Shown: positions 12,717 to 23,373 of the stretch, one piece after another
Numbering within the stretch: the first letter of the stretch is position 1
How the letters are laid out: every line of letters starts with the position of its first letter
Origin: Myxocyprinus asiaticus
Taxonomy: Eukaryota > Chordata > Actinopteri > Cypriniformes > Catostomidae
NCBI RefSeq assembly: GCF_019703515.2
Contig: NC_059368.1
Coordinates: 34,436,735 to 34,500,734, forward strand
Length of the DNA: 64,000 nucleotides
Reading direction: 5' to 3'
Made by a program: the position numbers and the translations under genes
Notes under the pieces: model-generated
Seen by the model: only the letters and a program-made list of their open reading frames with translations
The model's database searches: none
Told to the model about the DNA's origin: nothing

Positions 12717-14129
12717 AATAAAGTGACGGCCCCAAAGCCTTCGTGATCGTGGGAGAGGAAGCAGCTGTTAGTTTATCAATCAGAGATGCGGTGGACGGCT
12801 CGTAAACTGTCCCGCGTTCTTTGATTCTTTAATGGATAAACTCAGTTTGCCTGTCTCACCCGCGATGGCGAAAATGCACAACAGTCCAATGTGGTTGGAC
12901 AACAATACAGCAAATCAAATTCGTGATAATTAATACCCTGAGTATTAATAATGAGCGGACATGGCGGTCCGTAAACTGTACAGGCAATAACCTTGGTACA
13001 CAAGAATAACACACTATAATATTCTATCTCTGCCCAGACATAAACCTCTTACTTGAATCACATGAGGATGCGAATGTGTGTTCTTCCGTCCTTTAACTCA
13101 GACTCGGTTCCTCGAGGCTTGGGTGATGACAGGAGGCGTTTCCTCGCTCTGTCGGTGGGCAGTACGGCTGCTGATTCTCGGCAGGCTGGCGGAGAAATCA
13201 GCGACATTGACTTGATTGAAGAGGGAAGAGAAATCTTTAATCTCTTCACTTCTGCAGCCAAACGGATGAAGATGCGGATTGCTCAGTGGTCTCCTTCGGA
13301 TCCGTTAGAGTGTTCGGTTGAACACAGAGTAATCTCAACACATCCAGCGAGATGGAGATTGTATGGCCACAGTTTCAAGTCGGACTTTACTTCCTTGTGC
13401 CACAAGGCTGCACCTCAGAGCAGCAATGAGCTGCGTCTACACACGGCGAGCAAAGTTGCTGGAAGCAAATCCCGGAAGCATTTCAGAGATATTTCTACTC
13501 CTGATGATGTCATGGTTGAGTTGCGTTCTGTCGTGTGCCTCATCCAATAGGAGTTGAGAGTTCGATCCTTTAGTGAGCTTAAGGATTCATGGGATTTGTA
13601 GCCTGTTTTGGACTCCCTTTGATTTTGGCACGATTTTTATCAGTAAAATTTATGACCTGGTATGTGGGGGCCTGAGTTAGGTTTTACGACTGTGTTAGGC
13701 CTGCCTTTGTCTTCTATCTGAATACATGAGGCCCAACAGTAGTTCTGACCCGGGATTGATGTAGGAACTGTGCTCGGTGACCGACCTTGCTCTCCGGGCG
13801 ACGAAGGTCACGGCGCGGTCTCTCGGGCAGGCTATGTCCACCCTGGTGGTCCAGGAGCGCCACCTATGGCTCGACTTGGTCAAGATGGGAGAAGCGGACA
13901 AGGCACGGTTCCTTGACGCCTCCATTTCCCAGGTTGGCCTGTTTGGCGATGCCGTCGAGGACTTTGCTCAGCAGTTCTCAGCGGTGAAGAAGCAGATGGA
14001 GGTTTTACAACATATCCTGCCCCGGCACGGCTTAAGACCCTGCTCCCTGTCTGCTCATCACCAAAGGTGTCCTCCTGCAGTAACAACACCGGCTCCACCG
14101 CAGCCTGCCCCCGTGACCCGGTTCCGAAA

Positions 14130-14828
14130 GTGGGCATCCGCATTCTCAACTATCTCGACGACTGGCTGATCTTAGCTCACTCTTGAGAGTTCCTATGCAC
14201 ACACAGGGACCTTGTGCTCCAGCACCTCAGCCGACTCGGGCTTTGGGTCAACTGGAAAAAGAGCAACCTCTCCCCGGTTCAGAGCATCTCTTTTCTCGGT
14301 CTGGAGTTGGACTCAGTCTCGATGACAGCACGCCTCATGAACGAGCGTGCACAGTCAGTGCTGATCTGTCTGAAGGCATTCAGACGCAGAACAGCAGTTC
14401 CACTGAAAATTTTTCAAAGGCTCCTGGGGCATATGGCATCCTCAGCGGCGGCCACACCACTCGGGTTGATGCATATGAGACTGCTACAGCACTGACTTCG
14501 GATTCGAGTCCTGAGATGGGCATGACGCTGTGGGACGCATTGCGTGACCATCATGCCAGTCTGTCGCCGCCTCTTCAGCCCTTGGACCGACCTAGCATTT
14601 CTATGGGCAGGGGTTCCCCTAGAGCAGGTCTCCAGGCGTGTCATGGTTACAATGGACGCCTCCAAGACAGGCTGGGGCGCTTTATGCAATGGGTACACAG
14701 CCGCCGGCTGTGCACCCATTGAGGGAAGAGAGGCCTCGGCTGGGCTAGCTTGTCCCTATAGTTGGGCAGTCGACTTGTTCCTGATGGACCGCTCGACGCT
14801 CATAAGAGCGTTGGGGGTGGTTACGTGA
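14130..14828 (+). pseudogene. DIRS reverse transcriptase/RNase H, partial
   Basis: Begins abruptly inside RT at the catalytic box LNYLDDWLILAHS. A TGA at 14184-14186 follows, probably from CGA. The thumb region continues in the same frame (LSRLGLWVNWKKSNL, ISFLGLELDS), with another TGA at about 14493. RNase H follows, with VTMDASKTGWGA supplying its first Asp. The N-terminal half of RT is deleted at the junction with gag. After about 14715 the sequence jumps to the element's 3' tail. Confidence 0.8.
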
Positions 14829-14875
14829 CAGCCTGGTGCGCTGGCTATGAGGCACACAACAGTCTCCCCTTCTGT

Positions 14876-15626
14876 GCTCTAACCTGAAAAGCACCATTAC
14901 CATCTACACTCAGGGTTTAAAACCATGAAGGTACTGCAGGGGGTCCGTGGACTGATTAATAAAAAATTATAGGGTAGAAAAGCCAATAATATACACAGAA
15001 AATATGTAGAACATACTGTATATGATTGAAAGAAACACAATTTTAAACAATCTGATTATGTTGATTCTATATACTGTAAAAACCCTAATTTTATATTTGG
15101 GGTCCCTGGAGAGTCTGGTAAGGGGGTCTCCAGGTCTGAAAACCCCTAATTTACACAAACCGAATGGTAATAATATCAATGCCTCAGGCTGTTGATTTAA
15201 CACGTTATTAATTATATAAAAAATAACATGTTAAATGTTATAACACAATTAATCATACCCCTGACCCACACCTAAATTCCGTTATAAGGAATGTTTCTAC
15301 CATGGGCAGCCCTTATGTTTTTTACCATCTTGTAATTATGTCAAAAGTACCAGTGCTTCAGTATCACGTTGATACTAAATCTATCTTTAATATTCATTAA
15401 TAACTATACATGAATGTGTTTCTACACAATATCAGTATCAATTCAGTACAAAAGTGCTGTCTTGTTGGGCAGCTGCTTTCTCATTTGTGCGCATGCAAGA
15501 AGAGCACCCTTGATTGTGGCTGTGTCAATACAGTCTGAACAGTCAAAATGCCTGTCTTGGTGAGATATTAGAAACTGTGTTGAGTTGGTCGATCTGGATG
15601 CATTAAGTACCAAATATATAGATATA
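14876..15626. other. AT-rich spacer, no gene seen
   Basis: No element recognised; only short frames. Confidence 0.5.
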
Positions 15627-16411
15627 CACTGATGAGCCAAAACATTATGAATACTTGCCTAATATGCAGTTGGTCCACTGCGTGCTGCCAAAACAGCGCC
15701 AACCCGCAGAGGCATGGACTCTACAATACCCCTGAAGGTGTTCTGTGATATCTGGTACCAAGACATTAGCAGCAGATCCATCAAGTCCTGTAAGTTGTGA
15801 TGTGGAGCCACTGTGGATCTGACTTGTTGGCTCAATCAGATTGAGATCTGGGGAATTTGGAGGCCAGGGTAACACCTTGAACTCTTCATCATGTTCCTCA
15901 AACCATTGCTGAACAATGTGTGCAGTGTGGCAGGGCACGTTATCCTGCTGAAAGAGGCCACTGCCATCAGGGAATACCATTGCCATGAAGGGGTGCACCT
16001 GGTCTAAAACAGTGTTTAGGTAGGTGGCACGCATCAAACTGACATCCACATGAATGGCCGGACCAAGGGTTTCCCAGCAGAACATTGCCCAGAGCATTAC
16101 ACTCCCTTGACCGGCTTGTCGTCTTCCCACAGTGAATCCTGGTGCCATCACCTCCCCAGATAAACGGTGCACACGTACACAGTCCCATTTTCTTTTACTT
16201 CACATGGACGGCTAAGCGGACCAGGCAACCTTCTTCCACTGCTCCAAGGTCCAGTTTTGATGCTCGCGTGGCCATTATAGGTGCTTTCGACAGTGGACAG
16301 GGTTCATCATGGGCACTCTGACAGGTCTGTGGCTACGCAGCCCCATACGCAACAGGGTGTGATGCACCATTCCTCCCATAACCATCACTAAAATGTTCTG
16401 CCTCATCAGTG
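15627..16411 (-). mobile_element. Tc1/mariner remnant, DD36E type
   Basis: Inverted ends starting CACTGATGAG at 15627 and ending CTCATCAGTG at 16411, each next to TA (15625-15626 and 16412-16413), the Tc1/mariner target. The right end has diverged after the first 10 bases (AGAACATTTTAG against AAAACATTATG). Only the C-terminal two thirds of a transposase remain between the ends, so the copy is internally deleted and nonautonomous. Confidence 0.85.
15645..16340 (-). pseudogene. Tc1/mariner transposase, C-terminal part
   Basis: Open from 16172 to 15645, with upstream homologous sequence to about 16340 interrupted by stops (WTLEQWKK motif around 16245). The second catalytic Asp is in FQQDNVPCH and the catalytic Glu in SPDLNLIE. 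Thirty-six residues separate them, against 34 in ordinary Tc1 elements, which fits the DD36E (Incomer) group. The usual HLWD box after the Glu is disrupted. The DNA-binding N-terminus and first Asp region are missing or broken. Confidence 0.8.
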
Positions 16412-16677
16412 TATAACACTGAAAACATTAAATACAGATGTGCTCAAGAAATGTGCAAACTTTAAGTCACGAGCCAGGACATGTGCTTTTTTTTATTATT
16501 TTTTTTTTAAAACTCTTTTATTAAGATACAATGCCAATGCCAACCTCACAAACTTTGGCAAATCTATCAATATTCTTCTTTCTAATAAGCACATATTTTA
16601 GCCTATTTACAGCCTGTTTTCTTCTAAACTAACTTAAAACCCCAACAAATCAGTAATAGATTTCAAGACTGTTCTCT

Positions 16678-16681
<4 letters not shown>

Positions 16682-16731
<50 letters not shown>
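16682..16731. repeat. (TA)n microsatellite
   Basis: About 50 bases of TA repeats. Confidence 0.97.
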
Positions 16732-16737
<6 letters not shown>

Positions 16738-16812
16738 GGGATGGGGTTACGATTTCCGAGGTCCCAAGCAACTTTCAAGCTGAGGGCCCCCTTTCGGTGT
16801 AATGCTTATTAA

Positions 16813-17870
16813 TATGGCGGTACTATACCCAACCCATCCGGACTACGCCACTTCCTTTGTATTTGGGTTGGGAGATACCATTTTCTCTATGTATACTGGC
16901 ACACACAAGGTTAAAGATCCGCTGCAAGTCCCCTGATAAGAGAAGCTCAGGAAGCACCAGCTGATATACAAACCACAAATTATTAAAAACAATATTCATT
17001 AAAACATTCAATAAAATGACTCAGTTGTGAAAATGACTCAATTGTGCAAATTTGCAGTTCAAGAATGCTGGCCATGCCACTTTCTCTTACTGGGAAGCAA
17101 TTATCAAGTACATAAGATCATCCAATAAAAAAAAAAAGAAACAAATAACAACTCTAGTGATATAAACATTAAATACACTGAAACCCCAAATAAAGCACTA
17201 CACACATAAATTAGTGAAAAAGCAAAACAACAAATAATACACACTCAATAGGGGTGGTCTAAAGTACAAATGATTTCGATCAGTTGAAAGATTTGTAGTC
17301 AGATTAATATGGCAAAATATTAACCCTCCCACACAAATAAGAATGACTTAGGGCATGATTAATTGACTTAGAACATGATTGGGTCAAATACATTAAAACG
17401 CTGAGCGGTCTCCCATCCACCAGAGGGAGCCCTCACCTGAATTCTGAACTGTCACTTCCTGTTTCCTGCCACATCAGTTCCTGTCATGTCACTTCCTGTT
17501 TGCCTTGTATATAAGCCATGCATTCACACTCCCATATTGCGAAGTATTGCCAGTTCACCTGCCATATCAAGCATTAATCAAGTGTATTCCCATTCTGCCT
17601 CATGTTATGATCTTCTGCCTGTTTATTGGATTCACGTTTCTGGATTACCCTTTCTGTCCTGTTGACCTTATTGGATTGTTTGCCTGTTACCTACCTCTGC
17701 CTGTTGTACTGACCACGTTTGAGCCTTCTGATTTGGATTTATTCATTAATCTCTTCTGCATAATGGATTCTAACCCAACCTCCAGTCTGAGTTCGTTACA
17801 ACCAGCACTGTAGAATACCAGAGTTTTGAACTATTCTCAATAAATATTAATGATTTAGAACATAATTAAA
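16813..17870 (-). repeat. Gypsy 1 3' LTR (left), with an insertion
   Basis: Shares long stretches with 23374-24400, for example TATTTGGGTTGGGAGATACC, AAGTCCCCTGATAA and CACTGAAACCCC. Interrupted at about 17402-17800. The order of some sub-blocks differs between the two LTRs, so the right end is uncertain. Confidence 0.7.
17402..17800 (+). repeat. Solo LTR of another gypsy family
   Basis: A sequence absent from the right-hand LTR interrupts the left one. It starts TGAGCGGTCTCCC, contains a TATATAAG promoter-like box near 17508 and ends GTTCGTTACA, the same ending as the gypsy 3 LTR at 35171. No matching target duplication was found, so the ends may be eroded. Confidence 0.5.
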
Positions 17871-18223
17871 TGGTGATTTGGATTTTTTATTTTTTTTTTT
17901 TAAATCTCACGAGCTTTCAGTATACAGGCTATAATACAAGACAGACAGGAGCTCCTCTCGCAAGAACTACTGCACTCATTCAATTCTGCATGGCATTGTG
18001 CCGCTGCCCACATCCAGCCCCAGTGACCTCACTGAAAAAAACAAAAATACTTTATTGCCAGGGTCTAAAAACTGCCATAACCATACCTACAGACAGGTGA
18101 GCTGCAGCCCCTAAGGATGTACTTTCTCCTACACTGCCTACAGACAAATGCACTGGCTGCTCACGGTGTTGGCTTAAAGGGCCCTCTGGAAGATTAAGAC
18201 AGACTGGCACCAGTACCACAGGA

Positions 18224-19325
18224 CTATCCTGTCCCTCCCAACTCTTCTCTGCCTGCTGTCAAGGCTGGTGGAACAGCAGCATCCTTACTTACAGACACCG
18301 AAATTAAAGGACTACCAGGGATAGGTCGCAATTCTACCCGATGAATGTTCTTCTCTGGCCCAGCCTCCTCAATAGGACCAATTGTGTACACTCTCCCAAA
18401 GTCATCCAGACAACATTTTGTAGAACCCCAGGTTTCCTGAATTTTATTGTGACCTTGCCCATGCTTTCGCCAGTATACTGCCATGCCCACAGAAAGAAGA
18501 TAGGCATTCCCTTCAGGTTGTTGCTGTGCCATGTGTACTGCTGCCTCTTCTAGATGATGCTTAGCAGTACTAAAAGCTGATCGCAAATGCTCTTGGTGTT
18601 CCCTCACCCAATCTTCCACTGTCCCTTCAGTCTCATATTATTCCGGGATCCCTGACAGCGAATCTACAGGCAAACGTGTTTTTTGTCCAAACATCTAACT
18701 GGGAGTAACCAGTAGCAGAATGTACAATTATATTGTAAAGAACGTTTGATAAGTGCTGTGGCCAGCGGTGTTTCTTCTCTTCAAGAAGGGTCCGCAAAAG
18801 GTCATGGAGCGTGCGGTTAAACCACTCACATTGCTCATTTCCCTGAGGAGTAGTACGGCTCTCTTTAATATCATAAGCCTTACACAGGTTCTGAAGTAGC
18901 TCCCCTTCCAAACTACACCCCTGATCAGAATGTGTACGTTGGGGAACGCCATAGACGTAAAACAACATTTTAGTGAGGACCATAATTGTCCTCTGATCTG
19001 AAGTAGGAAAGGCCTGGGTGAACTTGGAGAAAATGTCAGTAACAATCAGCACATTCTCTCTGCCATCACTGGCTTTATGTAAGGTAGTAAAATCAATAGC
19101 CACAATCTCAAATAGTCTAGAGGTTAGAAAGTTCCCAGGAAACATCCATACCTTTGGCTGTACTGCCTTTGCTACCACACAGTGCTTGCATTCTTTACAC
19201 CACTTCTCCACATCCTTCCACATATTGGGCCAATAACACTGCTGCCAGACCAGACTGGTTGTTCTCTCATACCCTTGATGGCCTTGCTTATCATGCATAG
19301 CAGACAAAATTAATTTAGCAAGCAC
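18224..19325 (-). pseudogene. Gypsy 1 integrase
   Basis: Segment 19325-18633 has the His/Cys zinc-binding region (GHQGYERT, then CKECKHC) and the catalytic core: Asp in AIDFTT, Asp in HSDQG, Glu in EQCEWFNRTLHDLL. Segment 18619-18224 is the C-terminal domain (VYWRKHGQG, then a GRVYTI motif). A frameshift or stop separates them near 18625. The DDE triad is intact, but the gene is broken and the copy lacks working RT. Confidence 0.85.
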
Positions 19326-19699
19326 TGTAGAAGCAACAACTGCAGGATCACATTCACCTCTTCTGGGGGATAAACCAACTGGTACAAAACTCCATGACAG
19401 TCTCTAATCCTCCGCCATTATTGCACCAACTCCAGAACACCATCAGCCTCCTTCTTGTTTTCTTCACTAGTTGGAGGCTTGCCTCTTCTCCAAAAATGAA
19501 GATCCTATTACAGGGTCAGATTTTTGCGAGGCTCGTAATTCTTCCTTATTTCTTAAAAGGAATGCATCAACCGTAGCACAAGACACAACAGGGGGATGAC
19601 TTGCAGGATACTGGGGTTCCTTGTTAGGCATTAGAGGAACTGTAATTCATTGGGTTACCTTTGTCATGGACTTTGGAACTGCAGAGGGATTTGGTAGCC

Positions 19700-21032
19700 G
19701 AGATAGAGCGTCAGCATTTCGATTCATGACTCCGGGGTGATATTTAATTTCAAAATCTAACAAAGCCAATTGAGGGGCCCACTGCTGTTCCACAGCTCCT
19801 AACTTGGCAGTCTGCAAATAGCTCAAGGGATTATTTCTCTCTACACCGTAAATTAAGAACCCTACAAATAATCCCTTAATTTTTTAGTAACTGACCACTT
19901 TAAAGCTAAAACTTCAAGCTTCATAGAGCTGTAATTTAACATATTATGCTCTGTTGGCTGTAATCCCCAGTGCGCAAAGGAAATTGGCCTCTTTTTCCCC
20001 TCCTGATCTTGAGCTAACACTGCACCTAGCCCTGCATGACTAGCGTCAATCCCAAGAGTGAATGGTTTTAAAAAATCTGTGAAATCTAAAACAGGCGCTC
20101 TAATCAGTTTATCTTTCAAACCCTGAAACACAACATCACAAGCTTCATCCAAATGGCTCTCAAGAGAACCCACCCTGGATTTCTTCACACTGCCATGAAG
20201 AACCCCCATTAACTTATGCAGCAGAGCAGTGCACTTTGTAAAACACTCTACAAAACACTGGTAGTATGATGCAAACCCTATAAACGAGTGTAATTCTGTC
20301 AATGTGTTAGGATGTCTCCACTCTGCCACCACTCTTATCTTTTCAGGGTCAGTTGCTACCCCAAAAGCAGAAATTATGTGACCAAGATACTAGACCTCTG
20401 ACTGAAAAAAATGAAATTTCTTCCATTTCAATTTCAGATTTTGCTCTTGTAGTCTCTTCAAAACCAACTCCAACTGCTGTAAATGGGTTTCAAAAGTGGG
20501 GCAAAATATTACATTATCCAAATATAGTAGTAAGGAATGGAAATGCTCATCTCCAAAAATGCTCTTCATAAGATGCTGGAACGTACTGGGTACATTACAC
20601 AATCCAAACAGCATCCGATTGAACTCAAAGAGCCCATACGGTGTACAAAAAGCAGTCTCTGCTTTGTCTTTCTCGGCTACCAGAACCTGATTATAGCCAC
20701 TGGCTAAATCAAGAGTAGAAAACAGACTGGCCTCAGACAGGGCATCTAATGACTCTTCTATACGTGGAAGAGGAAATGCATATTTTCATGTATGAGTATT
20801 TGATTGTATATAGTCTACACACAAGCGGATTGTTCCATCCTTTTTTCTGGACTACTACAACAGGGGTTGAATAGGGACTGCAGCTCACCCTCTCTATACC
20901 CTTATCAAGAAACTCTGCAATATGGGCCTTCACCAACTCATATTGGGACGGAGGAAGTCTGCGATAACACTGCAGAATAGGGGTTTCATCCTCTAAAGAA
21001 ATCTCATGCTGAATAAGGTTAGTACATCCCAA
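19700..21032 (-). pseudogene. Gypsy 1 reverse transcriptase and RNase H
   Basis: RT start at 21032-20733 (SPYSTPVVVVQKK), palm at 20614-20390, then thumb and RNase H at 20332-19862 (FTLGIDASHAGLGAVLAQD). The linker to integrase, with HPGVMNRNADALSRLPN, follows to about 19700. The polymerase box reads LLYLDN where an active enzyme has LLYLDD, so the second catalytic Asp is lost. Several frame changes and an in-frame stop (near 19650) confirm decay. Confidence 0.85.
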
Positions 21033-21605
21033 GTCTCCCTTGCTGAACTATACCTAAAAAGGAAAGCCATCACCTCCTGCTCTTGTTGTGGGTTGAGATT
21101 TGACAAAGACACAGATGAAAAATCAAGGGGGCTATTGGTCACCTGCACCAGTTGCATTTGTACAAGACATTCTATCCCATCAGAGTCTTCAAAGGTAACT
21201 GTATTATGGTCATGTTAAATCTGCACTATAGACAACTCACCCAAGTTGGTGCGACGTGGGATCCAGATATCTCATGTCTCTACGTTCACAACTGGAACTA
21301 CCACCTTTCCTTGATCTACTGGGTGAATAGCCCTAGAGACCAAGAGACCATCTGGCACTTTGTTAGTGGTGGGTTCAAACAGTGCAGACTGCAAGGCATG
21401 CCCAAAGCGCTAAGTGCATGTAGCTGCACCCATCAATAAGGACCCAGCTGGAACACGCACAGCCACATGGCCTTTAACTTTAACTTTGCCAACCAACCCT
21501 GTAGACATTCTGTCAAAGCTTTGTCTCATGCTACACTTGCTGTCCGAATATATATAGAATTTAATAGAGCAAAGACATGTTTTGAAACAATACTCAAATT
21601 CATAT

Positions 21606-21995
21606 TCATTCCCAGGAGCCCAGGGGTTCTAGCCTTCCCATTAATAGACAGAGGTCAGCAACATTCTTCATGACCAAGACAACCATATGTTTAAGAGTCC
21701 TCCCCAAAATTTTAATATCCAGTTCTAAATACCATAAATAGGGGATCTCTAGGCCATTAGCAGCCTTTAGCTGTAAACACTGACAGTTTTGTAATTGCTC
21801 GCCTCTCCCAGACTGAAAATGTAGATGAAAAACATTATCTGAAATGGTCGTAACCATCGATACAATATCTAGCAAACAGGTAACTTTCACACCTCTCATT
21901 TCTACTTCTACCACGGGGCATGTTCTCATTAACCTTTCATGTTGAGCAGGTAAAAATGAACCCTTAACAACCCCTTCTGGTGACAGGCTCTCCAC
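21606..21995 (-). pseudogene. Gypsy 1 aspartic protease
   Basis: The frame holds a retropepsin-like fold region: VTCLLDIVSMVTTIS. The active-site Asp-Thr-Gly-Ser has become Asp-Ile-Val-Ser, so it should not cleave. It lies directly downstream of gag, overlapping its frame. Confidence 0.75.
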
Positions 21996-23140
21996 ACCAA
22001 GGGGTATTCGTTTCCCTTTTGCCCAGAAGTGTGAGCCACTGCCCCATCATTATGTTGATGTCCCACTTCCCTTCCCCATCCATAAGAATCTGGTAAACTC
22101 CTGGGTCCTGTATTACAAAATCCGGCTATGTGGCCTGGCCGATTGCAACGCAGACAAATAGGTCTACCATTCAACTGGAAACGGTATGGCCTATACTGAG
22201 AATTATGACCACCTCGACTCTGCCTGGTGGGTGGGTGTGAAGGGCCCAGTTTTTCCATGATAACATCTAATTGAGCTTGTTGTTTATGCAAACACTCTTT
22301 TAGCTCTGATAATTCATCTTTAGATTTAACAGTCACTACATTAGCATTAGCACTACACTCACCCACCATTTGAACCTGGGAATCACAAGAATAAGCCAGA
22401 GTCCTTGGGGTACTTCCATGTTCACCTTCCTCCACCCAGCGAATGGCCTTGCAATGGATATCAAGAAAAGAAGAATTTGGGTTAAGTCTAACAGAGTATT
22501 TAAGTTCCCTTCATAACAGCCCATCTCTCACATGTTCAATAAACTGGTACCATAAAAGGATGTCTGAATTTGGAAACTCTATAGGATTTCTATGTTTTAT
22601 AGCCTCCATCAAAGACAGTAAAACGTGAAGATTCACAAATTGACTCGAGTTATAATTGCTTTCATTTATATATTTATATAATTCTGCAACTAAACAAATG
22701 ATTGTGAACACCCATAGATTTCAAGCAGTATTTCAAAAATCTTTTCAGGATTAGTTCTATTAACCGATGGACAGAACTTAATATAATTTCTAGCTTCTCT
22801 ATCTAGATGGTCATACAAGAACAAAGCTTGCTCAAGCTGTGACATGTACAGTACCTCCAAAGATCGACAAGCTTCTTTAATCCACTCCTCCACAGGTAAA
22901 GTATCTGTTACCTTTCCTGAAAACCTTAGGCATTTTTTTCTCTAGGCAAATTAATATATCGCTCTGCTCTACTGGGATCTGCTCTAATAGGATCTGCTCT
23001 ATTAGGGCCTATAGAAGAAGTACTAGTCCCTACAGTGTTACGTAATCTGTCATTGTCAGATTGTAGCTGTTGGATTCGCTCAGGTAAAGCTCTAAGCTGT
23101 TCTTCTCTATGCTAGCCCCCTCCATACTTTTTACATCCAT
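21929..23140 (-). pseudogene. Gypsy 1 gag with zinc knuckle
   Basis: Pieces in several frames from about 23060: an Arg/Asp-rich start with a short internal repeat (RADPIRADPS), then VEEWIKEACRSLE and LFLYDHLDREARNYI, and a C-terminal CCHC zinc knuckle CLRCNRPGHIAGFC near 22140. Stops and frame changes occur near 22700 and 22520. The knuckle would bind element RNA. Confidence 0.75.
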
Positions 23141-23373
23141 GGAGATAAAAAACAAAAAGGAAAAAACTAACAAATAACAAACATACAAAAATTTGAGTTT
23201 GAACAGTTCAAAACAAAACTTCCTGGATCCACGCTGTTGTCCTATTGGCTGGAGATCAGGGGTAAACCACTGTTTTCCTCAAAATGTCCAATACATAAAA
23301 TACACCTCTTATGAGCTCTACATCATACAATTGTATATCAGCTGTGCTCAAACCCTGCTGACTATGCCATAAA

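Larger units (their letters stand above)
9605..13738 (-). mobile_element. LTR retrotransposon inserted in DIRS gag
   Basis: The insertion is bounded by TG (9605) and CA (13738) and flanked by the direct repeat GTAG at 9601-9604 and 13739-13742; removing it rejoins the DIRS gag frame. The motif TGTAGGGCTT occurs at 9605 and again at 11779, marking the ends of two LTRs. The gag-like gene lies between them on the minus strand. Downstream pol is absent, so this is an internally deleted copy. A primer-binding-like stretch (GTGCCCCGTGTGAGG on minus) lies about 7 bases inside the 5' LTR. Superfamily (gypsy, ERV or other) is not determinable from gag alone. Confidence 0.8.
11779..13738 (-). repeat. 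5' LTR, about 1.96 kb
   Basis: Begins TGTAGGGCTT and ends GCCCAACA on the plus strand. AT-rich at the left end; holds two (GT)n tracts, a GA tract and a perfect 17-bp palindrome. The 165-codon frame at 13053-13550 inside it resembles nothing I know and is probably chance. This is unusually long for an LTR, so part of it may be a later insertion. Confidence 0.6.
8607..14129 (+). pseudogene. DIRS gag-like ORF1, split by an insertion
   Basis: First part 8607-9600: CGRYLSVSDGH near the N-terminus (a Cys/His motif), an acidic central region, then FPEVHEKLTRSWEAP and AYGAAGQAASALHAM. The frame is open for about 330 codons up to ...KELHEG at the insertion. The second part resumes at 13743 in the same phase, through a TAG at 13762-13764 where copy A has CAG, then RATKVTARSLGQAMS to about 14129. 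The residues after 9604 in the long frame belong to the inserted LTR, not to gag. It encodes the structural protein of the element; function is inferred from family position only. Confidence 0.8.
8556..14875 (+). mobile_element. DIRS-like retroelement, copy B, interrupted by an LTR element
   Basis: Starts with a terminal-repeat piece (TGTCACTCACTCGACG, then the TAGTGACACTAGGGG motif), runs straight into gag (5' leader deleted near 8625), continues after a 4.1-kb insertion (9605-13738), then joins to reverse transcriptase/RNase H at 14130. It ends in the 3'-tail sequence (14720-14870) that copy C has at 56214-56330 in the opposite orientation. The recombinase gene and the 3' terminal repeat are missing. 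Two internal deletions and the insertion make it inactive. Confidence 0.85.

Noticed and set aside
13053..13550. 165-codon plus-strand frame
   Set aside because: Lies in the long LTR, matches no known protein and has no supporting signals.
14183..14722. 179-codon plus-strand frame
   Set aside because: Out-of-phase shadow over DIRS RT/RNase H; the real phase shows YLDD and the RNase H Asp.
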